Of a stretch of 64,000 nt of DNA, positions 31,205-42,470 are shown in pieces (within the stretch, counting starts at the first letter, position 1; each line of letters starts with the position of its first letter). The position numbers were made by a program, and so were the translations under genes. A model generated the notes under the pieces. That model had not been told where the DNA came from and searched no databases. It worked only from the letters and a program-made list of their open reading frames with translations. The DNA is from Marsupella aquatica (lineage: Eukaryota; Marchantiophyta): NCBI GenBank assembly GCA_973895155.1, contig OZ316895.1, forward strand, positions 14,880,001-14,944,000, given 5' to 3'.

Positions 31205-32874
31205 CTAATAGTGGTTCGTGTTCTTCGCGCTTGCAAAAAAATCAGTGCTGTTTTCTAATGAACGTACCACCATTGGAGATGTTAATGGGTGTGCTAAGTT
31301 CATATTGAATTGTTTTAGGATCTTTTCAGTTTGTGTTGTCTGATGGAGCATCATGCCAGTAGGCAAGATCTCCAATTGTAAGCCTAAGCAAAAGTTTGTA
31401 TGGCCAAGGTCTTTCATCTCAAATGTTGTTTTGAGACGGGTAATAATATCTTCTGTAATTTGGGGTGTCCCAAATATGTTTAAGTCGTCGACATAAATAG
31501 AGACGATGACATATTCGTCATCCACATGTTTAATAAATAAACATGGAGTAATTGCATCATGGGAAAAATCCATGAAAATCATCTCATCAGTGAATCTTTG
31601 ATGCCATACTTTGCCACTTTGTTTCAGGCCATATAATGCCTTCAACACGCGAATAGCTAGTCCGCGGCGAGTATGTCGTACGGCTGACACAGGGGTGTCA
31701 TTTTGATGAGTTATATGTGTAGATGACACACGAGGTGTAACTTGATGTGTTTGGTTGATAATCTTATGTAAATATGGAATATGCGATGTAGCGCCTTGAG
31801 CTAAAGCTCGACGATGTTCCTCCAACTTGAGAGGTGATCGCATGTATAGACAAGTGTCTAAAGTTCCATATAGATATGCGGTCGCGATATCCAGTTGTCG
31901 CATCTTAAGTTTGTGGAAAATGGCAAATCCGATAAGGTATTGAAATGTTATGATGTCCATAACCGGTGAGTAAGTTTCATCATAATGGATTCCCGGTTGT
32001 TGGGTAAATCCTTTCCCTACCAGACGTGCTTTGTGGCGTACAACCTGGCCTTTATCATTTCTTTTGCGGACGAAGGTCCACTTGTAGCCAATGAGGTGTA
32101 TGTCTCTCGGTGTTGGCTCAACTGGACCAAAAGTGTGTTTGCTTACTAGGGAACTAATTCTCCATTGATAGCTTTTTGCCATTCAGGCCAATCTGGTCTG
32201 TTTTGGCATTCTAAGATGGAGATTGGTTCAGGTGTATCGTCATTGATATGTGTTGCCACCATTAATGCAAAAGCATCATCTATTGAAGTAGTAGTTCTAT
32301 CCCATATTGCACCGGTGTGTGCGTAGTGGATAGAGATCTCTTCATGAGTTGTAGAGTCAGTATGATCTACGTCAGGTGAAGGAGGGATAGATGAACCACG
32401 TCTTCTTGGTTGTTTATCTTTTGATCCCAAGGGTCTACCACATTTGGCACGAGGCTGGGATGTACTTGCTGGCTCACTTGATAATTCGATGCGAGCGGAT
32501 GCTCTCGCAGCTGGAATATGTGAGCGAGTAACTTGTGATGTATCGACAAAAGCGTCGGGAAGTTCTTCCACAATCTTGTGGAGTTGCAAAATTCGCTGAA
32601 CTTCTTTCTCCCCTTGATTTGTTCTAAGGTCTTGCCAAAATGGCGAATGTCTCTCCCACTCCAAAGGTGGTAGTGGGTGTTCAGGGGTTATGAGTGGTGG
32701 ATAAATATGTTCATCAAAATGGCAATCTAAAAATCTGGCTTTAAAAACGTCGCCTATTGTAGGCTCCATATATCGGATTATGGACGGTGAGTCGAATCCG
32801 ATGTATATCCCCAATGTCGTTGGGGTCCCATCTTGGTTCGTTTGGGTGGAGTAATGGGGACCATTACTTGACAT
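31205..32874 (-). pseudogene. Copia reverse transcriptase (RVT_2) and connecting region
   Basis: The 32182-31205 frame has the RVT_2 landmarks YKWTFVRKRNDKG, HKARLVGKGFTQ, LDIATAYLYG, LKALYGLKQSGKVWHQRF and the catalytic box YVDDLNIFG. The upstream frame 32874-32146 carries the linker between integrase and RT (WPEWQKAINGE). The two frames overlap at 32146-32182, so a one-base frameshift lies there. A second frameshift near 32820 separates it from the integrase frame. Confidence 0.9.
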
Positions 32875-33763
32875 CCAAATGAACGAAGGTGGGATAGATC
32901 GGGTTTGGTACCGTTAGCAATTTGGTATGGACTATAAGTATTAAAAGCTGATGGGCGATATTGAATTAATGCGTTAGCCTGTAATATGGCATGTCCCCAT
33001 GCTGAGACGGGGAGTTTCGACTGCATTAGTACGTAGTGGGCGTGCAATTAGCTGAAGGCGTTTAATGACAGCTTCAGCTAATCCATTCTGGAAATGCACG
33101 TGGGGTACAGGATATTGCACATTGATACCTAGTGATGTACAGAAGTTGTCAAATGTTTCAGATGTGAATTCCCCTGCATTGTCCACCCTTAGTGTCTTAA
33201 TGGGGTGATCGGAAAATTGTGCCTTCACGCGCAAGATTTGCGCCAGGATGTGAGGCATAACCATGTTCCTCGTTGAAAGCAGGGTCACATTTGACCATTT
33301 GGTTGATGCGTCGATCAGTACCATGAAGTAGCAAAATAGTCCGCTCGGTGGGTTCATTGGCCCGCAAACATCCGCGTGTATGATGTCCAGGAATTTTGGT
33401 ATCTTGGTTGGCAATTTTGATGTTGTGGGCCTTGTTATTAATTTGTCGCATGAGCATGCAGTGCATGGGGTGCTAGCTGGAATGTGGCGTATATTGGTTG
33501 GAATGCCGCGTGAGTTCTTAATAATTTTTCTTAGCATGGATTAACCGGGGTGGCCAAGGCGTGCATGCCAAAGCGTGGGCAATTCACTTGGTTGTGCATT
33601 GTTATGCAAACATTCAATTTGAGTTACATAAAACCCGCATGGGTACGAGAAAAGAGTCTCTTTAATGATTTTCCCCGTAGGGGTATTTTTGACCAAATGG
33701 ATTACTTCCTGGTCTTTTGTATCGCCTGTTTGGACGTGGAGTCCATTTGCTCGTATATCCCTA
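32875..33763 (-). pseudogene. Copia gag-pre-integrase and integrase
   Basis: Reading down the minus strand, the pre-integrase box LWHARLGHPG is followed by a TAA stop at 33541, then a zinc-binding region (CTACSCDKL). The integrase core has DIIHADVCGPM, DASTKW, LRVDNAGEF and FQNGLAEAVIKRL (partial D,D-35-E). A frameshift near 33020 leads into LPVSAWGHAILQANALIQYR. The 33700-33763 part (RDIRANGLHVQTG) abuts the nested insertion and, without it, joins in frame to the protease region at 35550. Confidence 0.88.
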
Positions 33764-35544
33764 GTGGTGGCCCTCCCACCACGTGCCCGTCCAAACTCGT
33801 TTCTCAGCCTTGAAACAAGTCGAACCTTGCACTAACACGGAATGTTGGGGCAAGTTCTCCCCGACTATACTCCTTGTCGTTAGCGACCCCTCCCATACGA
33901 AGCCGCATTTGCCCTCGTCAGCACAACCGTTGCTCCGGTCTTTGCTATCTGCACAAGCAACCAACCAACCGGTAAGAACTTGTCTTGATCTCGGAACTCC
34001 CAAGACCATTGTCTTGCCTCAAGCTCAACAGTCGTTAGTAAGTAGGTCAGCGGATAGAGCCTCCCAGGCCCGCATGGCCTTGCCATAAGCTGAAACTAAG
34101 GTCGACATCACTATTCGTCCAAAACAGTCTATCTATCGGATGTCGCCCAAGCTTCCCCACTTTCTACCCGTCAATGGCTGACCGCCCTGCCTCCAGGACA
34201 TGCCCATGGCCCAAACTCAGTTTGTCACAAACTAGTAGTAACACGCCGAGACCATTCAGTTTCTAGATCTTAGTCACCTCTCTGCGAAACCGGGTTCCGC
34301 TCAACCTCTCACCATGCATCGGGACCAGATCTCAATGGCAGCCCCCAGAGTCTACTTGGTTCTACCTCTCCAACATCAGGTCCCCGTGGGAACCAAATGC
34401 GGTTTGGTCACTGTTCGACTTCGGTAAGAGGGACACCCCCCATTGCAAGCCTCAAAACCAAAATCATCCAATGCACAATCAGAGAGCACCATGAGGTATC
34501 TTTTTTCATTAGCTTTCCAATGAGCCCAAGAACTCCCCCAACGGAGATCCGGTCGTCGAGTTATGTTTGTTTCCGCTTCAAAACTCGAAACGATGTATCT
34601 TCGTCGATCGTGATCAGCTCAAGCTCAAACTTGAGAAGACCACTCCCCTCATATATGCTTCTGGGGGCCTGCCACCCCCGGACCAGCTTTGGTCCCCTAT
34701 CTTTGGCCCCCTACCCGAGGGTCCGTGGGCCCCGCCACTTAGCTCGAAACGAAGATAATCGAAAACCTTCCGTAACTTGGCCTCGAGCGCAAATTGTGGC
34801 ATAAGGGGCTAAAAGTTACGGCCCTAACCCCGCTCTGGTCCAGGCAACCCCCCTGGTCCAGGAAACCCCCTCTTGGTCCATCGATGCGCGGCGACTCTAA
34901 TCGAGTCTAAATCGGTCATAATTTTTGGCCCCTAGGTCCGTTGGCCAAAAAATATGCGGCCCCATGATCGGGCTCATGTGGGGCTTCTCAGGCCCCTATG
35001 GTGATCCGTTGGAAAAATAGTTCATTTTTCCGGATCGGCAACGGGCCCAAACTACAAGCATGCGGCTTGAGTCGGCCATAACTTTTGGCCCCTGGGTCCG
35101 TTGGCCGAGAAATATGCGGCCCCATGATTGGGCTTATGTGGGGCTTCTTGGGCCCCTATGGTGATCCGTTGGAAAAATAGCTCATTTTTCCATGATCGGC
35201 AACGGGCCCAAACTACAAGCATGCGGCTTGAGTCGGCCATAATTTTTGGCCCCTGGGTCCGGTTGCCGAGAAATATGCGGCCCCATGATCGGGCTCATGT
35301 GGGGCTTCTTGGGCCCCTATGGTGATCCGTCAGAAAAATAGTTCATATTTCCATGATCAGCAATGGGCCCAATAAAGTTAATTGGAGCGCGTTTTTCTCA
35401 AGTCTTGTCCTTGCTCTTACTGGCCTCCTCTTTGTTAGTCGCATCCCTAATGGCCATGATGGTAGCAAATCTAAGAGGGGCTCAACGCTGGAGTTAGGCA
35501 ACGCCAGAGCAATTACGAGTAGGTGAAAGTTGTATTCGCGACTT
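33764..35544. mobile_element. 1781-bp insertion nested in the Copia element
   Basis: It is flanked by direct copies of CCCTA (33759-33763 and 35545-35549). Removing the insert and one copy restores an uninterrupted Copia reading frame across the junction (NLLSFR joined to DIRANG), which proves the boundaries. Its left end is a small perfect hairpin (GTGGTGG CCCT CCCACCAC). No TG...CA ends, long terminal inverted repeat or transposase ORF were found. It is relatively GC-rich and contains three tandem copies of a 161-bp unit. The 5-bp duplication fits an LTR-type integrase, so a non-autonomous retroelement is one reading. Confidence 0.9.
34911..35373. repeat. 161-bp GC-rich tandem repeat, about 3 copies
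   Basis: Units start at 34911, 35071 and 35232; the last is slightly short. Each carries CATAAYTTTTGGCCCCTRGG, AATATGCGGCCCCATGAT, TGTGGGGCTTCT and GATCGGCAACGGGCCCAA. Copies differ by a few percent. It lies inside the insertion nested in the Copia element. Confidence 0.95.
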
Positions 35545-35549
35545 CCCTA

Positions 35550-35992
35550 AAACTTAGGAGATTACGGGTTGCGTTCGGGGCAAAGATAGCTGATTCTGTC
35601 TGGATTTCTGTACCCTGCGGAAGTCGAATAGAAACTGGGCCGAAGCCCTCTTTTATCTAGCTAGGACCATTGATAGTGGTCAGTGGTCTACTTGAAGGTG
35701 TGATCTTGTGGAAAAGGGTTCTATCCCGAAGGATAGTATGAGTAGTTGCGCTATCAGTAATGCATGTCCTGGGACTATTTAGGTCTGGGGTTATGGAGCT
35801 ACTTGCCACTAAATGTGCCTCGGGTTGCACAGGTGTGTCTGAAAAATCTTGAAATAAGTCTCTGGATTCCATAAACGCCCCGTGGGTCTCACGGGGTGGT
35901 GCCCTAGGGTTTTGGCCATCTTTTAGGGATTGTTGGTATAAATCTCTAAGATACTGTGGAATCCTACAGTTGCGGGCCAGATGGTTGGTCAT
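35550..35992 (-). pseudogene. Copia protease region
   Basis: Following the gag zinc knuckle, CITDSATTHTI carries the aspartic-protease motif (D-S-A/G-T). LFHKITPSSRPLTTINGPS follows, then a TAG stop at 35657-35659 and continued in-frame family sequence to NLLSFR at the insertion point. Confidence 0.8.
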
Positions 35993-36927
35993 GCCACATT
36001 CGTGGCATCTTGGTCATTCTCGCTGTGGTCGAGGTTGAGGCTGATCACTTCGGCGGTCATTCTGGTATCTCCTTCCACCTCGTCCGCATCCTCGGCCGCA
36101 TGTGAAGTTGTTGCAAAAACTCTGTTGTTGTGGGCGCCCATTTGGGCGACCTCTAAAGGCCCGTTGAAATGCACCGCGCTGCGGGCGTTGGTTGAAGAAA
36201 CTCCCCCTGTGGGGGGTGTTTCTCCTATTGCCATTCTTGGTGCGCTCAACACCCTGCCTTGATGTGGAGGGTCCAGCGTGGTCTATGTGATGTATTTCTT
36301 GTTGTGGTCCTGGGGTTAGCGTGCCCGCAGGACGTTTCCTGGAGTTAACTAAAATGAGCTCTTGGTTCCCATCTGTGACTAGGAGGTGGGCGATAAGCTC
36401 TGAGTATTGGGAAAACTTCATATTCCTGTACTGCGTTGATAGAAGCACGTTCGAGGAGTGGAACGTGGACAAGGTCTTTTCTAGCAAGTCCTTGTCCGTG
36501 ACTGGTTCGCCACAGAGTGCAAGGGTTGAAGTGATTCTGAATAGCTCACTATTGTAGGTGAGATGGATGTGAAATCCTGGACCCGTAGGTTTAGCCATTC
36601 TTGGCAGGCTCTAGTTAGTTCGACCAATTTCTGGTGGTCGAATCGAGTCTTAAGCGCTATCCATAACTCGCGAGGGGTTGAGAGATGCATGTATTGTCTC
36701 TGCAAGAACCTATGGATATGACGTCTAAGAAATACTAGGGCCTTTGATTCATTGGCCTTGGTTAACGGGTCTAGTTGGGGTTCGCCTGCTAGTATGGGTT
36801 GAACTATTCCTATAGCTGGGAGTAGGGTTAAATAGGTCAGGTTCTCCTTGAGGTTCATGGACCACTCGAGATAATTGTTACCATCGATGTCTAAAGCTGG
36901 GAAGGTCAATTTCTCCAGGTTGGCCAT
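35950..36927 (-). pseudogene. Copia gag with zinc knuckle
   Basis: The N-terminal frame (36927-36481) starts MANLEKLTFPALDIDGNNYL and includes RELWIALKTRF and LTRACQEWLNLRVQDF. The sequence then shifts frame near 36570 into HIHLTYNSELFRI...LALCGEPVTD. An Arg/Gly/Gln-rich stretch leads to the CCHC zinc knuckle CHECGMTNHLARNC at about 35965-36010. A TGA lies just before the knuckle. Gag coats element RNA in virus-like particles; this copy cannot. Confidence 0.85.
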
Positions 36928-37789
36928 CTAGGGTTGCTATGTCACTAGCTTTCTAAGTTCTTTTTAATGGTAATTGGGGCGTATATACTAGTACGTATAG
37001 TAAAAGTCGACAAAGCACATTTATGCGGCATGCAGGGTGTGTCTTGGTGAAGAGGGCATGCAAATCTGGAATTCAATTTTTAGGGTTTGCACTTAGGATT
37101 TAGGTTTTCCTTGTTATTTGGTTAACTGCAAAGTTTCCTTTGTATTTTCTCTTTCATTTGTTAAATTGTGCAGTAATGGAGTTTTGCAGTTTGTGCAGTT
37201 ATGGGTGATTATTTACTCATACCCCGGTTAAGTGCACATGCGGCTATGTAAAGTGAAGTTTTATTTGTTATGTGGTGCAGTTATGAAGGTTTTGCGGTTA
37301 TGTGCGCTTATTTGGTTAAGTGCAATGTTTCCTTTGTATTTGAAATTGCTTTGACGGATTTTGCAATTATGGAGGGTTATGCACTTAGCGGGTGTTTCGA
37401 GGGTTCCTCGATGTTTTGACGTTGTTTGTTATGGGATTTGTTGATGTGCCATCCTACACCCGAGCTCCTTTGATCAGATTCGTTTCTCCTTCAGGTTTGT
37501 CTCCAGTTTTTGGTCTCAATGGTTTTTCCTTTCAGTTGGCTGGATCAATCCCGAGGTCGTCACTTGTGTCTTCGGATTTTAATCGGTCTTCCTCTTTTCT
37601 CTTTGGGAAAGATTTTCTTTGTTTTCCTTTAATCTCTGCAGCGGTTCAATTTGTAACCCTTCTGCGCTTACTATTCTCCTTGATTCGACAGTTTCTTCCT
37701 CTGATCTTATGTTGTCCCTCAAAATCTTGTCTTCCTTCAATTCGAGTTCTTTCTTGCTACTTTGTTTCGCTCCAAACGACCAAATGCTA
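36928..37789. other. Gap without recognised gene
   Basis: T-rich sequence with recurring GCAGTTATG and TTTCCTTTGTATTT motifs at 37130-37390. This is where a 5' Copia LTR would be expected, but no match to the 3' LTR was seen. Confidence 0.4.
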
Positions 37790-38260
37790 CAATATCGTCG
37801 GACCAGAAGAGACACATATACGATAGCACTCCACAACAACTATGTCGGACAATGTCGTAGCATTGATGCATCTGTATCTAACGAGCCTAAACACTACTTA
37901 ATCTAGTCTGGAGATTCATGTCGAACGATGTCGTAGCATTGATGCATCTGTATCTAACGAGCTTAAACACTACTTAATCTAGTCTGGAGATTCATTGCCT
38001 CGGTCTCCCCTATTAATTCTACAAAGGAAATAGAATCTAGCTTCGAGAGGGTCCACAATTTCTAAGAACCTTGCATTAAGGTCAGGAGTGAAGGCGGGTA
38101 CGTCATGAAAATATTTGTTTACACACGAAAAGTGAAGGCAGGTACGTCATGAAAAGATTTGTTCACACACGAACAGTGTGAAGGAAGGTACGTCATGCAA
38201 ATATTTGCTCACAGACCAAAAGTGAAGGCAGGTACGTCATGAAAAGATTGAGAGTATAGA
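37790..38260. repeat. Dispersed repeat B, copy 2, with internal tandem repeats
   Basis: Shares ordered blocks with 25362-26270 (see that entry). Inside it are two 76-bp tandem copies (37842-37917, 37918-37993) and, from 38091, four copies of a 44-46 bp unit (starts 38091, 38135, 38181, 38225) with the core GGTACGTCATG. The other copy has neither expansion, so they arose in this copy after dispersal. Confidence 0.8.
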
Positions 38261-38440
38261 TCGACCAAAACTCCAATGAGAAATATATATATCAAACTGC
38301 CAAAAAACAGAGGGCGCCGAACCGGGAGACATGATCCCTCAGGAAAAAGACCCAATCAAGGGGGGAGACCACCAAGGGGCCAAGAAAAGCAAACCCAAAG
38401 ATAGGAACCCAAGCGCCTACCTATCAGCAAACTGGAGAGC

Positions 38441-41400
38441 CTAGTAAAGCTCCGGTGTGAACTGCATGGGGGGGTCAAGCAAAGGAATCCTACTAGCGGC
38501 CCTAAGACCAACAACCTCCCCCCTACGAAGAATAGTGAACGCCTGTGCCCGCTGAAGCGCAACAGACACCCTCTGTCTAAAGAATGCAGTGATGACCGAC
38601 ACAGGGGGATAGGGCCTCCGCTCGACGTACTGAACTGCGCAAGAGCAAAGAAAACGGTCAAAGGATGAGTGGAGCGCCCCAAAGTCCTCCACCGCAAATG
38701 GATAGAAGAGGTCCCCGGGGTACCGCACAGCATAGGCCTCCTCCTTCAGCCGAACTGCCCTCGCGGCGGCATGGCCTGGTATTGAGCCGCCGAAGCCACA
38801 TTGGCCCCACTAGTCGGATCAGCAACAACGACATCCCCAAGGGCACGAACACCAGCGCGAGAGAATACCAAATTTTCTCGACGATGATCAGAAACCCCAT
38901 CCCATGGAGGTAACACATGTCTCTGCTCCATCATGACATGGTAACCAGAATCACGGGCAATGGCCGCCACCACGTCCCGAATGTTGTCGTGTGTCGCAGT
39001 CCTCTCACTACCATGACCGCACCTGAGAATGTGAATGCCTTGCCCATCAAGGGGCGCTCCACAGACGCAAGTGGGCTGACCCAAGAGGCAAGGGTGAGGA
39101 AGACCCAACCGAAGGTGCGTGGATGTGGTAAAAATAAAAGAACTCATACGAAAGGGGGCCCAAAGAGGACTCGCCGATAGCCAAGCCCCCGAACCAGCGC
39201 CCGAACCGGATAAAAGACGTGCCCGTACCAAATCCGAGGGTGCCTCAGAAAGCATGCTGGAAAGGGTGTGTCGGTGCATGCGATCATAAATCACCTGTTG
39301 GACTCGATCCGGGCTGTCCATAACAACTCCCTCGAAAGCAGGGACCACGCTCTGCACGTCCTCCGGCAATAATGACCGTGCATGACGAAGCTGGACCTGA
39401 AAAGGGAGAGCTCTGTTCTCCACTCCCATGACCGAGTCAGAGAGGATAGGCCGAAGGTCCACAATGAAGCATGAGGCCAGCCAGGGCAGGGGCCACCTGC
39501 GCCCAACTACCAAGAAACGTGCAAGGGGCAGTGTCCACTGCCGAGGTCACCCCCATACCACCTCCCGATGGGAGTAACGCAGCCTGCCTAGCCGCAAAAG
39601 AACCATCCTCTCCATCAAGGGCTCCCGGACCAATGAGGTGACCAAAGACTCTCATCACAGTGGTGTCAAATGAAGAGAGTAAGGACAGGAACATCGTGGT
39701 AGGAGGGACTGTCCGGAGAAGATGGGAGGGACGCCGAACAAAACAAAGGACCAGGATCAAAAAGGAGATCTGAGCATCCCCCAAGGACGCCAACTGGTCA
39801 ATGTGCAAAACATCTTGGGATAGGGCTGCTAGAAGAAAATCCTGCTCAAAGACCGCTCCCCCGAAAGGCACCCCAAGGACTCTAATGCCCTCAAGCCGAA
39901 TGGGTATACCAAGAGGTGGGGTGAAAGAGTGGGGGAGGGGGAGACGAGACCAAACCCCACACTTCCAAGGCTGAACTGAAAGACCAATGAGGGTAAGCTA
40001 GTCCACAAAGTGGGAATAGGCGTCCCCAACAAGTGAGACCGGGGCAACAATGTGAGTGTCATCCGCAACAGAAGGAAACATGCAACCCGGGAAGGCAGCC
40101 AAAGAGGCACGAATAGCACGAAGGTGCACCATAGCAAACAACGCCCCACCAAGGGGGTCACCCTGCCTAGTCCCGGACTCGGATGAGATGGTCACATAGG
40201 ACCCAGGAACAAGATGGTCAGGGTAAACCAGGGGGGTCGGGGCCCCATAGAAGGCCCGGGCAAAGGGGATGAGGGATGCGATCTCCCCTCCAGCAGCCCG
40301 CAACTCCTCAACATGACCCGACGGGATACAGAGTTGAATGCGTTAGCCACATCCACCTGAATAACCGCCCAGTCGGGGTGGATATCCAAGATGGCACAAA
40401 GGCCATGCACCACACTCTCGCAACCGCCAGGGTTGGCCACACCAAACTGGTGAGGAAAAAAGTGTGATGAAAAGGGAGCCCGAGTTTGCAGACAAACACA
40501 ACGGCTCACCAAGCGAAACAAGACCTCCCCGATGGCCAAGGGCTTGACACCCCCAATCTCTTTGGCCATAGCCAGAAGCCAACAGGCCCCCAAAAGCCGA
40601 GCGACCACAGGAGGAATACGGCCCCCCGCTACATGCGCACAGACCAGGAACAACTCAGAAAAACCAGATGCCGAGTCGTCGGGACAAAAGCAATCGCGTA
40701 GGTGCTCGAACCTCATCCCAGAAATCCCGCCCGCGGATAGGCGGGGTAGATGGAGGAAGACAGAGGAGAACACCTCACGGGATAGGGAGAACTCGGTCTC
40801 AGGGGTAAAGCTCCCGAGAAAACAAGGAACCTCGGATGCAGCCGGGGGATGAAGAGACCGTAAGGCAAGAACGGTCTTGGCTGAAGGAGGAGAGGGGGAG
40901 AGGGGGACCAAGGAGCGGGCGGCCCGAGAAAACTCCCCCGCCTGTCCCAATAGAAGGCACTGGCGAAGCCTGCGCTGCACTAGAGGGACGGATGGCTCCT
41001 CAACAGGCTCAGAGGTCCGAGGGGCCATCGCTAACAACCTATGGTAATACTCCTCATGAAGCGAAGCCCAATCCCCAGAAAGGAACCGCTGCAACCGGAC
41101 CAAGGTCTCCCTATGCCCGGACGGCCCCCCCCGCGGAGGAAGGACCAGCACCCAATGAGGGAGCAGGAGGAGCAAGGACCAAGCCCCAACATCTGAGGGG
41201 TCGCGAGCCAAGCAGTCGAAGGGAAGACAAAAGGCTCTCTGAAGGAGAGGCCGCACGGGCACGGGAATCCTAGTAAACAAACGGGGATGCTGGAAACCGG
41301 GATAGAGGGCAGCAAGGACATCAAGGTGAGCCAACCAATCCCAAGAGGAGGGAGGGGGCCCAGATGGAGGTGGGGGGAGGACGGGGGGTGGAGGCAAGGT

Positions 41401-41619
41401 GGAGGAGGAAGCACGGAGGGCAGGACAGGAACGACGGTGGCGCGTCAAACCTGACGGCCGGTACCAACTATGACAAGCATCGCACTGGACATGGGGATCA
41501 GAAGGGGAAGTGGGAGGTGAGGAGGGACGATGGCGACGGACGGAAAGAGGAGTGGAGCAGGGGGAAGCCGGTGGGCGCGGAGTGGGGGGAGGGGAACTCA
41601 GAATGGGAAGAGGCTCCAT
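38441..41619 (-). pseudogene. Reverse transcriptase polyprotein of non-LTR element, broken
   Basis: A zinc-finger-like start (CDACHSWYRPSGLTRHRRSC, residues about 45-65) sits in a Pro-rich leader. The RT domain has GVKPLAIGEVLFRL, the catalytic Asp in VIQVDVANAFNS, GTRQGDPLGGALF and VADDTHIV (the xxDD box). The C-terminal part has a Cys/His cluster (CVCGAPLDGQGIHILRCGHG ... H), then LGDVVVADPTSG and FYPFAVEDFGAL, which resemble the restriction-like endonuclease of R2/CRE-type elements rather than an APE nuclease. Breaks: frameshift near 40300, TAG near 39999 after HFVD, frameshifts near 39500 and 38750. It is closest in layout to early-branching, endonuclease-at-the-end elements; exact clade not determined. 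Confidence 0.8.
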
Positions 41620-42470
41620 GAGAAAATGAAAATATAAAACAGGGATAAAGAAGAAACATATAAAGTAGGCAAGTCAAACAAAAACAAACAGAAAATATTA
41701 CGAAAGCGACAACAAAAACAAAGGCAAGGGATGGATGACCGAAGCAAAGAACCTCGACCCGGTAGTGACAACAACCGCACGTCGAAAAGGACCGCCGCAG
41801 CCCTGCGCAAAGGAAGCTGTCGCGGAGGCACCCCCTCCGGACAGAACACCAAGAAGCCACACGACAACGTGCCCCCCAGGTCACGAACCAACCCCGGCTC
41901 AGAGCCAGGAGAAAAAGCGCCAGACCCCGGGCCAGGCCAGGGCTGGTCACCAGGCTGGAGCAGAAATCCAACCAGCAGAGAAGGCTCCCAAGCACCAAAA
42001 CCTCCCCGCCAAACAGAGCCGAGGGGCCCGGAAAACAGCCCCCAAAGGGCCAAAGCCAGCAGTACGGGGAGCACCGAAAGAGGAGAACCAAGGATGAAAA
42101 GCCCTAGGCCAACAACCCACACGAAAATCCTGATAAAAGGGGGGGGGATCCGAGGGTCACCCCGGCGGAAGGAGCCCCTCTCCGAGAGGCAGGGGGTCCC
42201 TCATAATGAGGCCCCCCATAAAAGGGCCCCTACGCACGCACCTCCCTGGCTCCGCCACGCGTCAGCCCCCACAGCGCGTCAGCGCCCAGCCGCGCGCAAC
42301 CCGGCTCACCCCCGCCGCGCTCGACCTCGCTCGCCGGACCCTCCCGCCACTCACTTGCTCCCCCGCTCCTCCCAACCCCGGCTCGCGCGACTGCCGCTCC
42401 GCCTCCGATCTGCTCTGCTCCCGCTTCCGCTCCAAAGAAAATCCCACTTCCACTTTCCAGCTTCCTTATT
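41620..42470. other. GC-rich 5' leader of the non-LTR element
   Basis: Long overlapping ORFs on both strands here (for example 41731-42507 plus) reflect low stop frequency in GC-rich DNA and are Pro/Arg-rich without domains. On the minus strand the sequence leads straight to the ATG at 41619. Confidence 0.5.

Larger units (their letters stand above)
30050..36927 (-). mobile_element. Degenerate Ty1/copia LTR retrotransposon with nested insertion
   Basis: On the minus strand the order is gag, protease, integrase, reverse transcriptase and RNase H, which defines the Copia superfamily. A candidate 3' LTR ends the element at 30050-30177. No matching 5' LTR is visible above 36927, where gag starts with its own ATG, so the copy is 5' truncated or the LTR has diverged beyond recognition. 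Frameshifts and stops in every region make it inactive. The nested insertion is 33764-35544. Confidence 0.9.
38295..42470 (-). mobile_element. Degenerate non-LTR retrotransposon (zinc finger, RT, nuclease-like C-terminus)
   Basis: The coding region 38441-41619 has no LTR-element order (no integrase or protease). The 3' end on the minus strand runs out in a short AT repeat (GATATATATATTTC near 38285-38300), a common non-LTR 3' tail. The 5' part, 41620-42470, is GC-rich, non-coding leader. The 5' boundary near 42470 is inferred only from the drop in GC. Confidence 0.75.

Noticed and set aside
33783-34088. Protein-coding genes inside the nested insertion
   Set aside because: Overlapping ORFs occur on both strands with no domain; the GC content explains their length.
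36928-37400. 5' LTR of the Copia element
   Set aside because: No match to the 30050-30177 LTR and no tRNA primer-binding site could be seen next to gag.
38091-38254. Four regularly repeated units resembling a CRISPR array
   Set aside because: Units abut directly without unique spacers, there are no cas genes, and the setting is a plant nuclear genome.
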